This document shows, one piece after another, positions 29,494 through 38,035 of a stretch of 64,000 nucleotides of DNA. The position numbers were made by a program, and so were the translations under genes. Each line of letters opens with the position of its first letter. Position 1 is the stretch's first letter. The stretch comes from Pseudomonas putida. GTDB lineage: Bacteria > Pseudomonadota > Gammaproteobacteria > Pseudomonadales > Pseudomonadaceae. The stretch is from contig NZ_CP018846.1 in the NCBI RefSeq assembly GCF_002025705.1, forward strand, positions 2,161,501 through 2,225,500. Direction: 5' to 3'. The notes under the pieces were generated by a model. That model had not been told where the DNA came from and did not search any database. It was given only the letters and a program-made list of their open reading frames with translations.

Positions 29494-30209
29494 AAGAAGC
29501 TGCGCTGGGCCTTGAGGGTAACCATGCTTTCGCAATAGGTGTTGATCCCGGCATAAGCGTCGCAGCCGCTGCCGCTGAGGTCGGAGTTGCTGTAGATCAG
29601 GTTGAGGTCGATGCCCAGCCATGGCCGTGACAGCTCCAGCGACCAGTCGGAGAACCCGCTGATCTGGCTGCCGTCGCCGATGGTGAAGGGGGTGCCCAGG
29701 CGGTGGTGGGCGAGCTTGACGGTCAGGTCGACATCGAACAGCGGTAGCTGGCCGAAGTCGGCGAACAGAGTGCCGGTGCGGTTGCCCGGGTTGTCGCGCC
29801 AGGCGCCGCCAAAGCGGCTGCCGAGCACCGAAATGCCGCCGTACAGGGCGTAGCTGTCGGGGCCGGCGATGTTCGGCTGGCTGTAGTGGATCAGCCCCAC
29901 TTCATAGCCCAGGGTGCTGTCGAAGTGGTGCTTGTAGCCGGTATAACTGTCCAGGCGCAGGGTGGAATCGGGCGTGACGCCCATGCTCGGTGCGTACTGG
30001 CCGAGGTACCAGCCGCTGGGGTGGCTGAGGTCGAGGCCGCCGTGGAAGGCGCCCACCGCGCTCGGCGAGATCAACCCCTGGGCCATGCTGCGCGAGGGTG
30101 TGGTGCCGAGCTTGAAGTCGAAATCGCCCAGTTGGCGCTGGATCTGTTGCGCGTGCAATGCCGGGCTCGAGAGGAGTGCCGCAGTCAGCAACAGAAGGGG
30201 CCTGATCAT
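29490..30209 (-). CDS. TorF-like outer-membrane porin
   Basis: A 239-residue exported beta-barrel. The ATG at 30209 follows a GGACGGTGACC stretch and begins a signal peptide (MIRPLLLLTAALLSSPALHA). The mature part alternates short amphipathic strands and ends in phenylalanine (AQRSFF), as outer-membrane proteins do. SGWYLGQYAPSMG and GYEVGLIHYSQPNI fit the TIGR02001/TorF putative porin family. It follows dctA at 119 bp on the same strand, so it may form the outer-membrane entry path for the acid imported by that carrier. Confidence 0.82.
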   Translation of the reverse strand: MIRPLLLLTAALLSSPALHAQQIQRQLGDFDFKLGTTPSRSMAQGLISPSAVGAFHGGLDLSHPSGWYLGQYAPSMGVTPDSTLRLDSYTGYKHHFDSTLGYEVGLIHYSQPNIAGPDSYALYGGISVLGSRFGGAWRDNPGNRTGTLFADFGQLPLFDVDLTVKLAHHRLGTPFTIGDGSQISGFSDWSLELSRPWLGIDLNLIYSNSDLSGSGCDAYAGINTYCESMVTLKAQRSFF

Positions 30210-30328
30210 GGTCACCGTCCTGGAAGGCTTGCTCTTGAGCGGCCAAGCATACCGTTGCCGAGTGCACCTCGGCCAGCCGTCCGTGCCTGTGCGTGGCAGG
30301 CGCGGACGACCGGCCGGGGTGCAAACCC

Positions 30329-31618
30329 TCAACCCAGCTCGCGTTTGAGCTGCTCGCGATCCAGTGCGCCGTCCCAGCGGGCGACGAACAATGTGGCGAC
30401 GCCGTTGCCAATCACGTTGATCAGCGCGCCGCCTTCGGAGATGAAGCGATAGATGCCCAGCACCAGGACCAGCCCGGCAGCGGGGATGACATCCAGCGAG
30501 CCGAGTGTGGCCGCCAGGGTGATGAAGGCGCCGCCGGTGACGCTGGCTGCGCCCTTGGAGGTCAGCAGCAGGATCAGTAGCAAGGTCACCTGGTGGTAGA
30601 GCGACACATCGATATCCAGTGCCTGGGCGATGAAGATCGCCAGCACGGTCATGTTGATGCAGCTGCCGTCGAGGTTGAAGCAGTAGCCGGACGGCACCAC
30701 CAGGCCCACCGTGGATTTTTCGCAGCCGAGTTTTTCCAGCTTGCCCATCAGCCGCGGCAGCGCCGACTCGGAAGATGAGGTGCCAAGCACCAGTACCAAC
30801 TCTTCGCGGATGTACTTGAGGAACTTCCACAGGCTGAAGCCGGCCAGTCGGGCGACCAGGTTCAGCACCACGAAGACGAACACCAGCCCGGTCAGGTAGT
30901 AGCACAGCAGCAGGTGCCCATAAGCCCCCAGCGACTGCACGCCGTACTTGCCAACGGTGAATGCCATGCCGCCGAACGCCCCCAGCGGCGCCACGTACAT
31001 GACGATCTTGAGCATGCGGAAGAACGCCTTGGCAACCAGGTCGATGGTGCCGAGCAACGGTTTGCCGACATCGCCGAGCAGTTGCAGGCCGAAGGCGAAC
31101 AGCACGGAGATGAACAGCACCTGAAGGATGTCGCCCTCGCTGAAGGCGCCGAACACCGTGCTCGGCACGATGTGGGTCAGGAAGCCGACCACGCTCTGGT
31201 CGTGGGCCGCCTTGCTGTAGCCGGCGATTGCGCTGGCGTCGAGGGTGGCCGGGTCGATGTGCATGCCCACGCCCGGCTTGAGCAGGTTGACACCGATCAG
31301 GCCGATGACCAGGGCGATGGTGGTCAGCACCTCGAAGTACACCAGCGCCTTGAAGCCGATGCGGCCGATGCGCTTGAGGCTCTGCATGCCGGCGATGCCG
31401 CTGACCACCGTGCAGAAGATGATCGGTGCGATGAGCATCTTGATCAGTTTGATGAAGGTATCGCCCAACGGCTTCATCTGCTCGCCCAGCCCAGGGCTGA
31501 AATGGCCGAGCAGGATACCCAGGGCGATGGCGGCCAGCACTTGCACGTACAGGTGCTGGTACAACGGTTTGCGGCGGATGGCCGGCAGGTCGTTTGTCGA
31601 GCTGATTGTTGTTGTCAT
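30329..31618 (-). CDS. dctA: C4-dicarboxylate:cation symporter, DctA/DAACS family
   Basis: A 429-residue carrier with eight main helices and the re-entrant loops of the family: serine-rich LGTSSSESALPRLM and the SGYCFNLDGSCINMTVLAIF motif. The ATG at 31618 follows AAAGGCAGAG. It imports dicarboxylates such as succinate, fumarate or malate; in this operon context a branched or hydroxylated dicarboxylate is possible. A REP doublet separates it from the dehydrogenase gene upstream. The symbol is by family; a second chromosomal dctA probably exists elsewhere. Confidence 0.88.
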   Translation of the reverse strand: MTTTISSTNDLPAIRRKPLYQHLYVQVLAAIALGILLGHFSPGLGEQMKPLGDTFIKLIKMLIAPIIFCTVVSGIAGMQSLKRIGRIGFKALVYFEVLTTIALVIGLIGVNLLKPGVGMHIDPATLDASAIAGYSKAAHDQSVVGFLTHIVPSTVFGAFSEGDILQVLFISVLFAFGLQLLGDVGKPLLGTIDLVAKAFFRMLKIVMYVAPLGAFGGMAFTVGKYGVQSLGAYGHLLLCYYLTGLVFVFVVLNLVARLAGFSLWKFLKYIREELVLVLGTSSSESALPRLMGKLEKLGCEKSTVGLVVPSGYCFNLDGSCINMTVLAIFIAQALDIDVSLYHQVTLLLILLLTSKGAASVTGGAFITLAATLGSLDVIPAAGLVLVLGIYRFISEGGALINVIGNGVATLFVARWDGALDREQLKRELG

Positions 31619-31654
31619 GGTGCTCTGCCTTTTGTAATTGTTTGCGCGGGGCTT

Positions 31655-31775
31655 TTGTGGGAGCGGCCTTGCGTCGCGAAAGGGGTGCGCAGCGCCCCCA
31701 GGAATTCCAGCTTCGCAGCAGAGGTTGCCGGGGCCGCCATGCGGCCCTTTCGCGACGCAAGGCCGCTCCCACAAA
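31655..31775. repeat. REP doublet, CGCGAAAGGG type
   Basis: TTTGTGGGAGCGGCCTTGCG and its inverted partner CGCAAGGCCGCTCCCACAAA bracket about 80 bases that contain CGCGAAAGGG and CCCTTTCGCG. It lies between the dehydrogenase stop and the dctA start, so it splits the operon much as the doublet at 20407 splits the itaconate region. Confidence 0.88.
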
Positions 31776-31786
31776 GACTGCGTCAG

Positions 31787-32728
31787 CTAGGAAACCAGGT
31801 TGATCGGCTGCCCCTTGGCGAACGCTTCGATATTGGCCAGCAGCACCTGCTTGAGGCGCGCCACGCTGCTCTGGCTGGCCCAGGCCACATGCGGGGTGAG
31901 CAGCAGGTTGGGCAGCCCGGCCTGCAGCAGTGGGTGATCGGCACGCGGCGGCTCGCCGTCCAGCACATCCAGTGCGGCACCGCCCAGGTGGCCATCGAGC
32001 AAGGCGGCGAGCAGGGCGTGTTCATCCACCAGCGGCCCGCGGGCGGTATTGATCAGCAAGGCGCCGGGCTTCATCCGGGCCAGCTGCGCAGCGCCGATCA
32101 GCTGGCGGGTGCGCGGCGTCAGCGGGCAGTGCAGGGTGATGGCATCGGCCTGTTGCAGCAGGTGGTCGAAGGCCACATAGCCCTCGCGCACGGTGCTGGC
32201 GCCCTGGTGCTCGGCGAACAGCACGTTCATCCCCAGCGCCTTGGCCAGGCGTGCGACGCGGCTGCCGATGTCACCGCGGCCGACGATGCCCAGGGTCATG
32301 CCCTGGATATCGTTGATCGGCGCCTGGTGCACGCAGAAGTGGCTGGAGGTTGGCCAGGCGCTCACCGCCGCCTGGCGATAGGCGAACAGGTGCCGGCGCA
32401 GGGCGAACAGCGAGGCGATCACCGACTCGGCCACGCTCACGGCTGAATACGCCGGCACGTTGCACACGCTGATGCCCAGGTCACGGCAGGCCGCCAGGTC
32501 GATGCAGTCGTAGCCGGTCGCGGCCACACAGATCAGCTTCAGCGCCGGCAGGCGCTCCAGTTCGCTGCGCTGCAGGCTCACCTTGTTGGTGATCGCCACC
32601 TGGGCGTCGGCCAGGGCGTCGAGCACTTCTGCGCTCGTGGTGCTAGGGCGTACGTCATAGCGGCTGGCCTGGGCCGGGCGATTCAAGGGCGCAGGCAGGC
32701 TCGCACCGTCGAGAAAAACGATGTTCAT
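31787..32728 (-). CDS. D-2-hydroxyacid dehydrogenase
   Basis: A 313-residue NAD(P)-dependent dehydrogenase. The nucleotide motif LGIVGRGDIGSRVARLAKAL lies around residues 145-165, the catalytic arginine in INTARGPLVDEHAL and the acid/base histidine in LLTPHVAWAS. The ATG at 32728 follows AGAGG. Enzymes of this group interconvert 2-oxoacids and D-2-hydroxyacids such as glycerate, lactate or malate analogues. In this cluster it could prepare or finish a hydroxylated dicarboxylate; the substrate is unknown. Confidence 0.88.
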   Translation of the reverse strand: MNIVFLDGASLPAPLNRPAQASRYDVRPSTTSAEVLDALADAQVAITNKVSLQRSELERLPALKLICVAATGYDCIDLAACRDLGISVCNVPAYSAVSVAESVIASLFALRRHLFAYRQAAVSAWPTSSHFCVHQAPINDIQGMTLGIVGRGDIGSRVARLAKALGMNVLFAEHQGASTVREGYVAFDHLLQQADAITLHCPLTPRTRQLIGAAQLARMKPGALLINTARGPLVDEHALLAALLDGHLGGAALDVLDGEPPRADHPLLQAGLPNLLLTPHVAWASQSSVARLKQVLLANIEAFAKGQPINLVS

Positions 32729-32748
32729 GGGGTACCTCTGCAGGGCTG

Positions 32749-33132
32749 TCAGGCGGGAAGGTGTTCGGCGATCTCGATCAGGTTCAGGTCCGGGTCGCGC
32801 ACATACACCGAGCGGATCGGGCCGGTAGCGCCAGTGCGCTGCACCGGGCCTTCGACGATCGGCCATTGCGCCTCGTGCAACCGGGCGATCACGGCTTGCA
32901 GGGGGATGCTGGCGATGAAGCACAGGTCTAGCGCGCCCGGCACCGGCAGATGGGCCTTGGGCTCGAACTCATGGCCGCGCACATGCACGTTGATCTTCTG
33001 CCTGCCGAAGCGAAACGCCAGGCGGCCGGCGCCGAAGGTTTCCCGTTGCATGCCCAGCACGCGGGTATAGAAGTCGCAGCAGGCGTCGACGTCGCAGGTG
33101 GTCAGTACCAGGTGGTCCAGGTGGTCGATCAT
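32749..33132 (-). CDS. VOC-family protein (glyoxalase/dioxygenase fold)
   Basis: A 127-residue vicinal-oxygen-chelate protein. It starts MIDHLDHLVLTTCDVDACCD, with RDPDLNLIEIAEH at the C-terminus; the histidine and glutamate are the usual metal ligands. It overlaps the upstream lyase stop by four bases. The P. aeruginosa itaconate locus also contains a VOC gene (PA0880), whereas the itaconate operon in this window lacks one. It may be an epimerase, lactonase or glyoxalase for the pathway acid. Confidence 0.87.
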   Translation of the reverse strand: MIDHLDHLVLTTCDVDACCDFYTRVLGMQRETFGAGRLAFRFGRQKINVHVRGHEFEPKAHLPVPGALDLCFIASIPLQAVIARLHEAQWPIVEGPVQRTGATGPIRSVYVRDPDLNLIEIAEHLPA

Positions 33133-34094
33133 TGGGTGGCCTCCGTGAGGGTCGAGACGACTTGCCTGCTCAGGGTCTGCACGTGTTGCGGGATCGGGTG
33201 CAAGTCCAGGCGCTTGCCGGCCTTGAGCACCTGGCTCGGCGTGGCGTGGCCGACCAGGCCGGGCAGGCGCGCCGACGCGGCCAGTACCTGGTCCAGGTCT
33301 ACTGCGGTGTCATAGCCCATCAGGGTCAGCATGTGCAACAGGTCTTCGGTGCAGACGTTGCCGCTGGCCCCGGGCGCATACGGGCAACCGCCAAGGCCGC
33401 CGAGTGAGGCGTCGAAGCGGTCGACCCCGGCTTGCAGTGCCGCCAGGGTATTGGCCAGGGCCATGCCGCGGGTGTCGTGGAAGTGCAGGGTGACCTGCAA
33501 CTGGGGAAAGCGCGCCAGCACGCGCGCACTCAACTGCTGCACCTGTGACGGGAAGGCCATGCCCGTGGTGTCGCACAGGGTCACCCCGCGCACGCCCAGT
33601 TGTGCGAAACGGTCAATCCAGCCGAGCACTTCGTCTTCCTTGACGTCACCTTGCATCGGGCAGCCGAACACCGTGGACAGCGAAACGTTCACCGCGACGC
33701 GGCTGTTGCCGATCACCTCGATCACTTCGCGCAGCTGGGCGAACGACTGCTCGCGGGTCATGCGCAGGTTGGAGCGGTTGTGCGGTTCGCTGACCGACAT
33801 CACCAGGTTGGCCTCGTCGATGCCACAGCCCAAGGCGCGTTCCGCGCCACGCACATTGGGCACCAGCACGGTGTATTCCACACCGGGCTGGCGGCGGATG
33901 CCGTGCATGACCGCTTCGGCATCGCGCAGCGCCGGGATCGCCTTGGGCGAAGTGAACGAGGTGACCTCGATCTTGGCGAAGCCGCAGCGGCTCAGGGCAT
34001 CGACCATGGCGATCTTGTCGGCGGTGTCGATGAACGTGGCTTCGTTCTGGAAGCCGTCGCGGGTGGCGACTTCCTGCAGGTACAGGCGTTTCAT
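33129..34094 (-). CDS. HMG-CoA lyase-family enzyme of an unassigned acid pathway
   Basis: A 321-residue DRE-TIM metallolyase. The ATG at 34094 follows AAGGAG. It has the catalytic TRDGFQNE, HFHDTRG metal ligands and the signature GLGGCPYAPGASGNVCTED. It resembles mvaB at 10516 but belongs to the branch found beside CaiB-type CoA-transferases. Linked to a CoA-transferase it should cleave a tertiary 3-hydroxyacyl-CoA such as HMG-CoA or citramalyl-CoA. It sits 16 bases after the CoA-transferase and overlaps the VOC gene. Confidence 0.87.
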   Translation of the reverse strand: MKRLYLQEVATRDGFQNEATFIDTADKIAMVDALSRCGFAKIEVTSFTSPKAIPALRDAEAVMHGIRRQPGVEYTVLVPNVRGAERALGCGIDEANLVMSVSEPHNRSNLRMTREQSFAQLREVIEVIGNSRVAVNVSLSTVFGCPMQGDVKEDEVLGWIDRFAQLGVRGVTLCDTTGMAFPSQVQQLSARVLARFPQLQVTLHFHDTRGMALANTLAALQAGVDRFDASLGGLGGCPYAPGASGNVCTEDLLHMLTLMGYDTAVDLDQVLAASARLPGLVGHATPSQVLKAGKRLDLHPIPQHVQTLSRQVVSTLTEATQ

Positions 34095-34110
34095 GCGCTG
34101 TGCTCCTTGT

Positions 34111-35301
34111 TCAGATGATGCCGCGGCTGCGCCACAGCTCGCGGGTGGTGGCGTCGATGCCATGGGCTTCGAGTACGCGATCGGTGTGTTCACCGAGTGT
34201 TGGTGCCGGGCTGCGGACCTGGCCAGGTGTGGCCTGCAACTTGGGCACGATGCCGGGCAGGGTCACCGGCGTGCCGTCGCCGAGCCGGGCCTCGAGCAGC
34301 ATGCCGCGGGCCTGGTAGTGCGGGTCGTTGGCGATGTCCTGGGCGTCGTAGATCTTGCCGGCGGGGATGCGCGCATCGTTCAGCGCCGCCAGCACGTCAT
34401 CGAGCGGGCGCTCGGCCGTCCAAGCCGAGATGGCTGCGTCGATGCGCGCCACGTGCAGCACGCGGCCGTCGTTGTGCGCGAGCGCCGGGTCATTGGCCAG
34501 GTCGAGGCGGTCGATCTTTTCCATCAGGCGGCGGTAGATGCTGTCGCCGTTGCCGGCGATCAGCGCGTACTTGCCGTCCTGGCAGCGGTAGGCGTTGGTC
34601 GGTGCGATGCCCGGCAGGCTGCTGCCGGCCGGCTGGCGTACAGTCTGGAACACCGAGTATTCGGGCAGCAGGCTTTCCATCATGTTGAACACCGACTCGT
34701 ACAGCGCCACATCCACCTGCTGGCCCTGGCCGCCATGCTGCTCGCGGTGGCGCAGGGCCAGGAGCACGCCGATCACGCCGTGCAAGGCCGACAGCGAATC
34801 ACCGAGGGACACGCCGACCCGCACCGGTGTGCGCCCAGGCTCCCCGGACAGGTGGCGCAGGCCGCCCATGGCTTCGCCGATCACACCAAAACCTGGGCGG
34901 TCGCGGTAGGGGCCGGTCTGGCCGTAGCCGGACACTCGCAACATCACCAGCTTCGGGTTGAGGGCGTGCAGTTCGTCCCAGCCCAGGCCCCAGTTTTCCA
35001 GGGTGCCGGGGCGGAAGTTTTCGATGAGCACGTCGGCCTCTGCAATCAACTGCCTGGCCACCTCGCGCGCTTCGGGCTGGCGCAGGTCGAGGGTGACCGA
35101 TTGCTTGTTGCGCGACTGTGCGGCCCACCACACCGACGTGCCGCCGTGCAGCAGGCGCCATTTGCGCAGGGGGTCGCCCGTGGCGGGCGGTTCGATCTTG
35201 ATCACTTCGGCGCCGAACTCGGCGAGCATCTTCGCAGCGAATGGCCCGGCGATCAGCTGGCCCATCTCGACTACCTTGATGCCTTGCAACGGCAGGGTCA
35301 T
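34111..35301 (-). CDS. CaiB/BaiF-family CoA-transferase of the second acid module
   Basis: A 396-residue class III CoA-transferase. Its N-terminus MTLPLQGIKVVEMGQLIAGP and EVIKIEPPATGDPLRKWR is typical; SGYGQTGPYRDRPGFG carries the expected catalytic aspartate and GQGQQVDVALYESVFNMMES follows. It is first in the operon and divergent from a LysR gene across 113 bp. It is a paralogue of ict but clearly distinct. It probably activates the imported acid with CoA from succinyl-CoA before the lyase step. Confidence 0.9.
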   Translation of the reverse strand: MTLPLQGIKVVEMGQLIAGPFAAKMLAEFGAEVIKIEPPATGDPLRKWRLLHGGTSVWWAAQSRNKQSVTLDLRQPEAREVARQLIAEADVLIENFRPGTLENWGLGWDELHALNPKLVMLRVSGYGQTGPYRDRPGFGVIGEAMGGLRHLSGEPGRTPVRVGVSLGDSLSALHGVIGVLLALRHREQHGGQGQQVDVALYESVFNMMESLLPEYSVFQTVRQPAGSSLPGIAPTNAYRCQDGKYALIAGNGDSIYRRLMEKIDRLDLANDPALAHNDGRVLHVARIDAAISAWTAERPLDDVLAALNDARIPAGKIYDAQDIANDPHYQARGMLLEARLGDGTPVTLPGIVPKLQATPGQVRSPAPTLGEHTDRVLEAHGIDATTRELWRSRGII

Positions 35302-35414
35302 GGCGTTGTCCGCTCTTGTGGTTGGTATGTGCCGATAGTCCTCGTCTGGCGGGCCGATGAAAATTGGCGAATTCTCCAGTACCCTTTCCCAAATCGAAAG
35401 GCTGGGAGTGCGCC

Positions 35415-36338
35415 ATGAACCTGTTGCATGTGGACTTGCTGTCGTTGCGCCTGCTGTTGCTGGTGGCCGATACGCGCAACCTGACCCAGGCGGCGCGGTT
35501 GGCCAATATGTCGCTGTCGGCCGCCAGCAAGCGCCTGGCCGAGCTTGAACGGCAGACCGAATGCGCGCTGCTCGAACGCTTGCCCCGCGGCGTCGAACTC
35601 ACGGCGGCGGGGCTTGGCATTGCCGAACATGCCCGGCACATCCTCGATGGGGTCAACCGCATGGCCTGCGATGCCAATGACTTTGCCGCAGGTGTGCGCG
35701 GCCATGTGCGGCTCACGGCCAATACCTCGGCCGTGATCCAGTTCCTGCCGCAGGACCTGGCCCATTACCTGGCCAGCAACCCCCATGTGCGCATCGGTAT
35801 GGACGAAGCCCTCAGTGATGACATCGTGCAGGCGCTGCAGCACGGCACGGCGGATATCGGCATCTTCGCCGACAACGTGGCCGCCGAGGGCATTCACAAG
35901 CGCTGTTACCGCCGCGACCAGTTGGTGCTGCTGGTGCCGAGCGGGCATGCCCTGGCCGGCCATGGGCGGATTCGCCTGGCCCAGGCGCTGGATTACGAGT
36001 TCGTGGCGTTGAACCAGGGCAGTTCACTGCTGCGCCGGGTCAGCGAGGCGGCGCTGGCCGATGGCAAGCTGCTCAAGGTGCGGATTCAGGTCAGCAGCTT
36101 CGATGGTATCTGCCGGATGATCGAGGCGGGGCTGGGGATTGGCGTGCTGCCACTGGCGTCGGTGCGAGCGGAGCTGCTGGGGCAGCAGTTGCAGGCCATC
36201 GTGCTGGAGGACCAGTGGGCGCTGCGTACGCTGTATGTCGGGGTGGCCGAGCAGGCGAGCCTTTCGCCTGAGGCAACCCGGTTGTTCGAATACCTGGGCT
36301 CGCTCGACGGGGGCGATCAGCCTTTGATGGCGGGTTGA
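35415..36338 (+). CDS. LysR-family regulator of the second acid module
   Basis: A 307-residue LysR protein. The ATG at 35415 follows GGGAGTG. The winged helix (LLSLRLLLLVADTRNLTQAA, then ANMSLSAASKRLAELE) precedes an effector domain with HVRLTANTSAVIQFLPQDLA. This aligns well with HIRIFANTTAVTEFLPEVLA of the itaconate regulator; FDGICRMIEAGLGIGVLP likewise matches FEAICRLVEAGVGIGIIP. It is divergent from the CoA-transferase operon, its likely target. Its 3' end overlaps the convergent lipoprotein gene. Confidence 0.9.
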   Translation: MNLLHVDLLSLRLLLLVADTRNLTQAARLANMSLSAASKRLAELERQTECALLERLPRGVELTAAGLGIAEHARHILDGVNRMACDANDFAAGVRGHVRLTANTSAVIQFLPQDLAHYLASNPHVRIGMDEALSDDIVQALQHGTADIGIFADNVAAEGIHKRCYRRDQLVLLVPSGHALAGHGRIRLAQALDYEFVALNQGSSLLRRVSEAALADGKLLKVRIQVSSFDGICRMIEAGLGIGVLPLASVRAELLGQQLQAIVLEDQWALRTLYVGVAEQASLSPEATRLFEYLGSLDGGDQPLMAG

Positions 36339-36568
36339 GCGTCGGCGGTCTCGGTGACCACCTGCTGGCGGGTGGAGCGTTCGATAACACGTTTGCGCAG
36401 TTCGTATTCGTCCAGCGACAGGCTTTGGCGCTGGATCGACTCGAGTTGCAACTGGCGGGTTTCCTCGGCGGTGTAGGGGCGCAGTTCGGGGTGGCTGGCG
36501 CAACCGGTGAGCACGGCGATGGCGGTGGCGGTGAGGGCAGCGAGCAGCAGGCGGGCCGTGGTGTTCAT
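36317..36568 (-). CDS. Small lipoprotein
   Basis: An 83-residue protein with a lipoprotein signal (hydrophobic stretch and lipobox LTGC at about 19-22), then a charged helical, Arg/Glu/Gln-rich tail (YTAEETRQLQLESIQRQSLS). It should be anchored in the outer membrane. I do not recognise a family. It overlaps the LysR gene by 22 bases tail to tail. Confidence 0.75.
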   Translation of the reverse strand: MNTTARLLLAALTATAIAVLTGCASHPELRPYTAEETRQLQLESIQRQSLSLDEYELRKRVIERSTRQQVVTETADAQPAIKG

Positions 36569-36890
36569 CGGGGGAAGCTCCAGGATTCGGGTGATGAGAA
36601 TCGATGGAGCTAGGTTATTGATTGCTGGCGATGGGTAGAAATTGGTGTTGTCGATAGTGACTATCGAGGCTTCTACAAGTTATCAGTCCGTGGCTACACG
36701 GTGGGTAGGTGCGAAGTGAATTTCAGCGGCCACCTGAACAAGGAATGGTTAGTTGAGCACCTGCATAGTTGCGCTACGCTGGAAAAACATTGCCGTGGCG
36801 TATTACCTGCCCGCATGAGTGCAAGTATGCGCACCATGCTCGTCTGAAACATGGCATCCGTCAGTTCAGGCCTACCCCGAGGGGCAGTGT
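36569..36890. other. Intergenic region with a palindromic regulator site
   Basis: This 322-bp gap lies between the divergent lipoprotein and membrane-protein genes. It contains the perfect palindrome at 36651-36667 and otherwise no convincing gene, repeat or RNA. It is moderately AT-rich with several start-like ATGs in no sustained frame. Confidence 0.6.
36651..36667. promoter_or_regulatory. Palindrome resembling a MexT-type LysR box
   Basis: TCGATAGTGACTATCGA is a perfect 17-base palindrome with eight-base arms. With the preceding G it fits GTCGAT-N4-ACYAT, the conserved half of the published MexT binding site; the upstream ATCA half is poor (ATTG). It is 83 bp from the lipoprotein start and 224 bp from the membrane-protein start. 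Confidence 0.55.
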
Positions 36891-37532
36891 ATGAGTGGAC
36901 GTTTACTGGAACCCGTCGATCGCATTACCGAAGTGATGTTCGGCCTGTTGATGGCCACGACCTTCACCGGTTCGCTGAGCGTGGCCACGGCCGGGCGGGA
37001 AGATGCCCGCCTGATGCTGATCGCGGCCTTTGGCTGCAACCTGGCCTGGGGCCTGGCCGATGCGGTGATTTACCTGCTGCGCACCTGGACCGAGCGGACC
37101 CGCAGCCGCACCTTGCTGGCCCGGCTGCTCGCCGACGAGAACGGGCGCGAGGGGCGCCAGCTGATTGCCGACGCGCTACCGGCACGCATTGGCGAGGTGG
37201 TGGATGAACACGGCCTGGAATTGCTCAGGGTCCACCTGCTGCGCAACGGCCGGCAACCGATGCCCGCGCGCCTTGGCCTGCAGGACTTCAAGGCGGCACT
37301 GGCGACCTTCTTGCTGGTGGTGCTGGCGACCTTCCCGCTGGTCATCCCGTTCCTGTTGATCGCACACACCGGCACCGCCATTCGGGTTTCCAACCTTGTC
37401 GCCCTGGCGATGCTGTTCCTGGCCGGCTGGCTGTTGGCGCGCTACTCCGGCGGCCGCGGGGTGCTGACTGGCGTGGCCATGACGCTGGTCGGGGTCGCGC
37501 TGATTCTGGCCATCATTGCCTTGGGTGGCTGA
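36891..37532 (+). CDS. VIT1/CCC1-like membrane protein
   Basis: A 213-residue membrane protein. The start at 36891 follows GAGGGG. One or two helices lie in the N-terminal 60 residues (MFGLLMATTFTGSLSVATAG), then a charged cytoplasmic middle (about 65-135) and three C-terminal helices. The arrangement resembles short VIT/CCC1-like transporters, but metal-binding residues are not obvious, so transport of iron or manganese is only a possibility. Confidence 0.7.
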   Translation: MSGRLLEPVDRITEVMFGLLMATTFTGSLSVATAGREDARLMLIAAFGCNLAWGLADAVIYLLRTWTERTRSRTLLARLLADENGREGRQLIADALPARIGEVVDEHGLELLRVHLLRNGRQPMPARLGLQDFKAALATFLLVVLATFPLVIPFLLIAHTGTAIRVSNLVALAMLFLAGWLLARYSGGRGVLTGVAMTLVGVALILAIIALGG

Positions 37533-37539
37533 TGCAGGG

Positions 37540-37797
37540 TCAGTATTTGATGTCTCTGGCGCGCTCGCGCCCTTGCTGTTTGGTATGGCGTTTGTCCTGC
37601 CGGCAACCGGCATTGCTTTTCTGGTCGGCGTGGCGGCAGTCCTGTTTGGTCTGGCGTGCACCCTGACGGGTTTCCTGGCGCACTTCGCGTGCTGCCTGGC
37701 GCCGTTCGGCGCGGTCGGTAACCGCCGCCCAGCCCTGTAACGTGGTGGCGCACAACAGCACAGCCACGCAAAAACGGAAAGCGCTTGAAGTTGCCAT
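37540..37797 (-). CDS. Small basic periplasmic protein
   Basis: An 85-residue protein with a signal peptide (MATSSAFRFCVAVLLCATTL, cleavage after GWA) and a mature part dominated by Arg, Lys, Gln and Asp in short repeats (RQETRQGARQTKQD). AGGAGG lies eight bases before the ATG, an almost ideal ribosome site. I do not recognise a family with confidence. The gene is convergent with the membrane-protein gene. Confidence 0.72.
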   Translation of the reverse strand: MATSSAFRFCVAVLLCATTLQGWAAVTDRAERRQAAREVRQETRQGARQTKQDCRHADQKSNAGCRQDKRHTKQQGRERARDIKY

Positions 37798-38035
37798 TAC
37801 CAAGCCTCCTGCTGGGTTGGTTCATAGCCGAAAAATGCTCGGGGCTATTAAGTACAGTTCCGTTTCGATTGGCGACCTAGATTTAAAGGCAGTAAGCCCC
37901 GTTGCCATTAGTGCGTTGAAATCCAATGTACGAGAGTGGTTGAAAATGGTGCCTTTGCTACCCTTATCGCACGGCAGCGACTGGCCGGTTGTGCAACTCA
38001 CTCTTTCACGCGGTATGGCCAGATGGGGAACTGCG

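Noticed and set aside
37742..38035. N-terminal extension of the DUF3300 protein
   Set aside because: The extension has no family similarity, and the ATG at 38036 has a ribosome site and starts a clean signal peptide.
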